Positions 61,278 to 64,000 of a DNA stretch of 64,000 nucleotides are shown piece by piece. How positions within the stretch are numbered: the first letter of the stretch is position 1; each line of letters opens with the position of its first letter. A program made the position numbers and the translations under genes. Source of the stretch: Planctomycetota bacterium (GTDB taxonomy: Bacteria > Planctomycetota > UBA8742 > UBA2392); the NCBI GenBank assembly GCA_015075515.1, contig JABTUE010000002.1, positions 434,001 to 498,000 of the forward strand, in the 5' to 3' direction. The notes under the pieces are model-generated. The model made no database searches, had not been told where the DNA came from, and was given only the letters and a program-made list of their open reading frames with translations.

Positions 61278-61994
61278 ATGCGCGGAGTCCTGCACAACGC
61301 CACGCTTGCCCGGATAAGCGCCACCGATCTGGCGCGACTGGGCCCGCTGCGTGGCGCACCGGGCCTGACGGTTCGGCTGGAAGGCGAAACGGCCTGGGTT
61401 CGCTGGTCGTCGGCCGACGCCACCGTGGTCAGCGCGCTGTTGCCAGCGCCTGGTGCGGCGTTTTTTGAGCGCCGCGACGGCCACTGGCTGCCCTGTGGGG
61501 CACGTATTCCGGTTGACGTGCCAACGGATGATTTTGCGCCGCTGGCGTCGCTGCTGTTCCCGCAACCCGTTTCTGTTGTGAGCACCGAAGCACCTGCCGT
61601 TGCCGCCGTGCGTTTTCACGTTGCACGATCTGACCGTGTGCGCCCCTGCACGGCCGTGGTGTGCACACCGGCAACACTGGCGGCCTGGGCCGGCATGGCA
61701 CCTGACGCACAGATCGGCCGCCTGGTGGCCTGCCGCAGCGGCAATCTGGCGCTTGTGCTCGGCACCGAACCGCCCTGGATCCCCGGCAGCGAACGCTACT
61801 GGGGCCAACGCGTGCTGCTGCCGCTGGGTTGGCGCGCCGAGCCCGAGCTGCCGCCGGACGCTCTGTGCGAGGCCGCGGGCTGCGAACCCGACGATCTGCT
61901 GCTGTGGCGCAACGAGCCGGTGATTGTTCCGCGCCGGGCGCTGGCACCGCTGACACGTGCCGCGGCGCGACTGGGGGCGCGCGATGGCGCTTGA
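61278..61994 (+). CDS. bpX-like partner protein of the MoxR-vWA cluster
   Basis: 238 residues from ATG 61278 (GAAAGG upstream). Mostly short beta strands in the first half (LTVRLEGETAWVRWSSADATVVSALLPAPGAAFFERRDGHWLP in pieces); the second half has GSERYWGQRVLLPLGWRAEPELPPDAL and VIVPRRAL. No named domain can be assigned, but position between MoxR and vWA-propeller genes and an 11-bp overlap with the latter fit the bpX1-type protein of ternary systems. Confidence 0.6.
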   Translation: MRGVLHNATLARISATDLARLGPLRGAPGLTVRLEGETAWVRWSSADATVVSALLPAPGAAFFERRDGHWLPCGARIPVDVPTDDFAPLASLLFPQPVSVVSTEAPAVAAVRFHVARSDRVRPCTAVVCTPATLAAWAGMAPDAQIGRLVACRSGNLALVLGTEPPWIPGSERYWGQRVLLPLGWRAEPELPPDALCEAAGCEPDDLLLWRNEPVIVPRRALAPLTRAAARLGARDGA

Positions 61995-64000
61995 ATACCT
62001 GCTGATCCCCCACCAGTACGTGCGCCACTTCGGCGGCGCGAACTGGACGTCGGCCTGCGATGCCGTGACACTCGACGACGGCACAACGCTGGCGCTGGCA
62101 CCCGGCATCGCCCAGTGTCTGGAGGGCTTCGGAGCAAACCGCCCGCCGGTGCACTTTGGTTTTGTGCTGCACTGGCTGCGCCTGGCGCTGGCACCTGACA
62201 CACCAACCGCGTTCGCGCCGTTGCAGGCCGCACTGCGCGAAACCGGCGGCAGCCTGCGTAACCTGGGCGCGCTGCTGGCGGAACTGTGCCAGGCTTTGCC
62301 GCGCGCGCCCGGACACGTGGACACGCGGGAAACAGCCGCGCTGCTGCGGAACCCCGGGGCACTGGTCGAAGTACACTTTCTGTCGCGTGCCGGCACATCC
62401 CCGCCGCTTTCCGGCGAGGCCTTTGAGGCCCACCTGGCGCGTATGCTGGACGCCTTTGACGCTGCGACTCTGCGACACTGGCTGCGGCACGGGCGCGGGC
62501 CGGTGCTGAAGCAACCCGCACGCGTGCTGCCACCGCTGCCGCCCGTGCCGCCGCGCACGCTTGAGGGAGCACTCGACGAACTGTTGCGACGCGAGCGCCT
62601 GCGCGGCGTCACGCCGTTTCTGGCCCAGATGGTCAGCGCCCTGACTTTGCCGCCGCGGCATGCGCGCCCGGCCAGTCTGCCTGTCGGCGGCTACAGCAGT
62701 GTCACCAGCCGCGGGCAACCCGACCAGATTCTGCCCCACGAGTTTGCCGGCGATGAACTGGAGTTCCTGCGCCGTTACGCCGAGAACGAACTTCTGTACT
62801 GGCAGCGCGAAGAGCCACAATCCCAGGTGCGCGAAGACACTATCGTTCTGCTGGACCAGGGTATCCGCACCTGGGGCGAAACACGACTGGCACTTGCGGC
62901 CGCAGCGATTGCACTGGGACACCGCGCACGGCGGCGCGGCTCGCCGGTGCGCTATGCCGGAACCTTCAACGACGGCGTGCCACTGGATCCCCTGGTTGCC
63001 AGGGCCGACGAACTGGGCCAGGTTCTCGACGCCAGCGATCTGAGCCCCAATCCCGGCCTGGCGCTGGAGCGCGTGCTGGAAGAACCAGCCCCCGGCGCGC
63101 GCGACGTCGTGCTGCTTACCCATCCGCTGAGTCTTGACAGTGACGACGTGCGCGCGGCCTCGCGCCGCGCCGCGCCGGGTACACGGGTATTCGCGCTGAC
63201 ACTTGACCACGACGGCAACGCGGCGTTGTGCGAGTTGCGCCGGGGCGCGCCGGTAAACCTTCGCACCTTTCGCGTCGAGTTCGCTGCCGCGCAGGCCACC
63301 ACCGAGTTGCGCGCTGAGCCCGGCAGACCCTGGGCCGGCGACGTCGGCACATTGCCCTGCCCTTTCCGCTTCTCGATTGCCGGCACCGTGTCACATCTGG
63401 CGCTGGATACCGAAGGCACACGCCTCTTCGTGAACAGCACCAGCGGCCTGACACAGGTGTTTTCGCCTGACGGCGAACCGCTGGAAACCCTGCCGACGCC
63501 GGTGCTGGGCACGCAGCCTCTGCGCATCTGCAACGGTCTGGTGGGTGTGCGCGGGGGCGTTGTGGCGCTGCTGGCTCACCCGCTGGGCCCGGCGGCGGCG
63601 CACTTTGATTTTTTAACGCGCCACGTGCGCGCGCTCCGGTTGCCAGGCATGAGCGGAGCGTTGCCGGTGCTGGCGGCTTACGACTCACGCACACACTGCG
63701 TTCATGCCATGAGCATCGAGCCCTCGGGTTCCCGCGTGGCGGTGTTTGACCTTGCCGCCGGCACTGCCCGCGGTATGGCCAGCCACGAGCCCATGCCCGA
63801 GGTGCTGGCGCTCTCCGGCATGGCGCCTCGTGTCAACGTGGTGCATCAGCCCCGCGCGGCCGACTTCGACGCCCGCGCGCGCTCGCCCGCACAGGGACAG
63901 TTCGTTCTGCTCAACCCGACCGAAGGCCGTCTGGCGGTGCTTCAACCCGGCACGATCTGGCGACCCTGGCGCCCGCTGCGCGACGGCCAACCGTTGCTGA
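61984..64000 (+). CDS. vWA plus beta-propeller protein of a MoxR ternary system, 3' end cut by window
   Basis: 672 codons are visible with no stop. Residues 1-260 form a helical N-terminal domain. A vWA domain begins near 285 (DTIVLLDQGIRTWGETRLALAAAAIALG) and runs to about 430 (VVLLTHPLSLD, VFALTLDHDG). The metal site that should read DxSxS is D291-Q-G-I-R, so metal binding is doubtful. From about 460, propeller-like strands begin (FRFSIAGTVSHLALDTEGTRLFVNSTSGLTQVFSPDG). The gene continues past the edge. This architecture with an adjacent MoxR is the core of MoxR-vWA-bpX systems. Confidence 0.8.
   Translation, partial: MALEYLLIPHQYVRHFGGANWTSACDAVTLDDGTTLALAPGIAQCLEGFGANRPPVHFGFVLHWLRLALAPDTPTAFAPLQAALRETGGSLRNLGALLAELCQALPRAPGHVDTRETAALLRNPGALVEVHFLSRAGTSPPLSGEAFEAHLARMLDAFDAATLRHWLRHGRGPVLKQPARVLPPLPPVPPRTLEGALDELLRRERLRGVTPFLAQMVSALTLPPRHARPASLPVGGYSSVTSRGQPDQILPHEFAGDELEFLRRYAENELLYWQREEPQSQVREDTIVLLDQGIRTWGETRLALAAAAIALGHRARRRGSPVRYAGTFNDGVPLDPLVARADELGQVLDASDLSPNPGLALERVLEEPAPGARDVVLLTHPLSLDSDDVRAASRRAAPGTRVFALTLDHDGNAALCELRRGAPVNLRTFRVEFAAAQATTELRAEPGRPWAGDVGTLPCPFRFSIAGTVSHLALDTEGTRLFVNSTSGLTQVFSPDGEPLETLPTPVLGTQPLRICNGLVGVRGGVVALLAHPLGPAAAHFDFLTRHVRALRLPGMSGALPVLAAYDSRTHCVHAMSIEPSGSRVAVFDLAAGTARGMASHEPMPEVLALSGMAPRVNVVHQPRAADFDARARSPAQGQFVLLNPTEGRLAVLQPGTIWRPWRPLRDGQPLL

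Overview
The window is high-GC bacterial DNA (roughly two thirds G+C by eye), densely coded on both strands. Lgt, several lipobox signal peptides, a Feo iron importer, a Zn/Mn ABC importer and MEP-pathway isoprenoid synthesis indicate a free-living bacterium with an elaborate envelope. Two enhancer-binding-protein genes and one near-perfect sigma-54 promoter show RpoN control. A tricorn-like S41 protease, a beta subunit of Phe-tRNA synthetase lacking its tRNA-binding domain, an enlarged Lgt, a myxobacterial-type retron RT and heptameric intergenic repeats would fit Planctomycetota or a neighbouring deep lineage. No rRNA or tRNA gene is present, so this placement is a low-confidence guess.

Layout. 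1-1.9 kb: the end of a sigma-54 activator, then an ArsR-SRPBCC pair with its own operator. 1.9-6.3 kb (minus): a five-gene housekeeping operon (asparaginase, CoaB, FAH-family enzyme, NrnA-like DHH phosphoesterase, type 4 uracil-DNA glycosylase). 6.4-9.1 kb: threonine aldolase, then a minus-strand trio including a membrane-anchored acyl-carrier-like protein. 9.26-10.16 kb: an IS5-family element with a frameshifted transposase. 10.2-16.1 kb (minus): second sigma-54 activator, methyltransferase, rpsO-pnp with promoter and terminator, ispD. 16.2-20.1 kb: enolase and a large lipoprotein ending at a clear terminator. 20.1-28.6 kb: small conserved protein, STAS/FHA protein, monooxygenase, and a minus-strand pyrC / P-loop / argG / argH / argE-like cluster whose gaps hold short-period repeats and a GxxExxY gene. 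28.6-34.7 kb: feo operon facing a znu operon across a Fur-like box. 34.7-42.6 kb: DoxX-like protein, possible globin-fold protein, XdhC, tricorn-like protease, thioesterase and acyl-CoA synthetase. 42.6-50.3 kb (minus): zinc-ribbon protein, DUF169, Lgt, PheT, CtpA-like protease, rhomboid-like protein. 50.5-55.1 kb: FHA-GAF-HD-GYP protein, secreted protein, then pgk-rpe on minus.

The most interesting stretch is 55.1-64.0 kb. It starts with a long non-coding region: an orphan terminator, a sigma-54 promoter, a 22-codon ORF and an attenuator-like double hairpin, leading into an ECF sigma factor and a membrane DUF4349 protein. Next comes a complete retron: a reverse transcriptase preceded on its own strand by a compact msr-msd-like RNA with matching a1/a2 arms, surrounded by REP-like elements. 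Beside it, divergently, is a four-gene set (small protein, MoxR ATPase, unknown protein, vWA plus beta-propeller protein) resembling the MoxR-vWA-bpX conflict systems. Retron and ternary system together look like a defence island, cut by the right edge of the window.

A genome-wide habit seems visible: intergenic islands of imperfect 7-bp (once 8-bp) repeats, each with its own sequence and often in inverted pairs, at about 6.4, 16.16, 24.3/24.7, 26.0, 27.5 and 60.0 kb.
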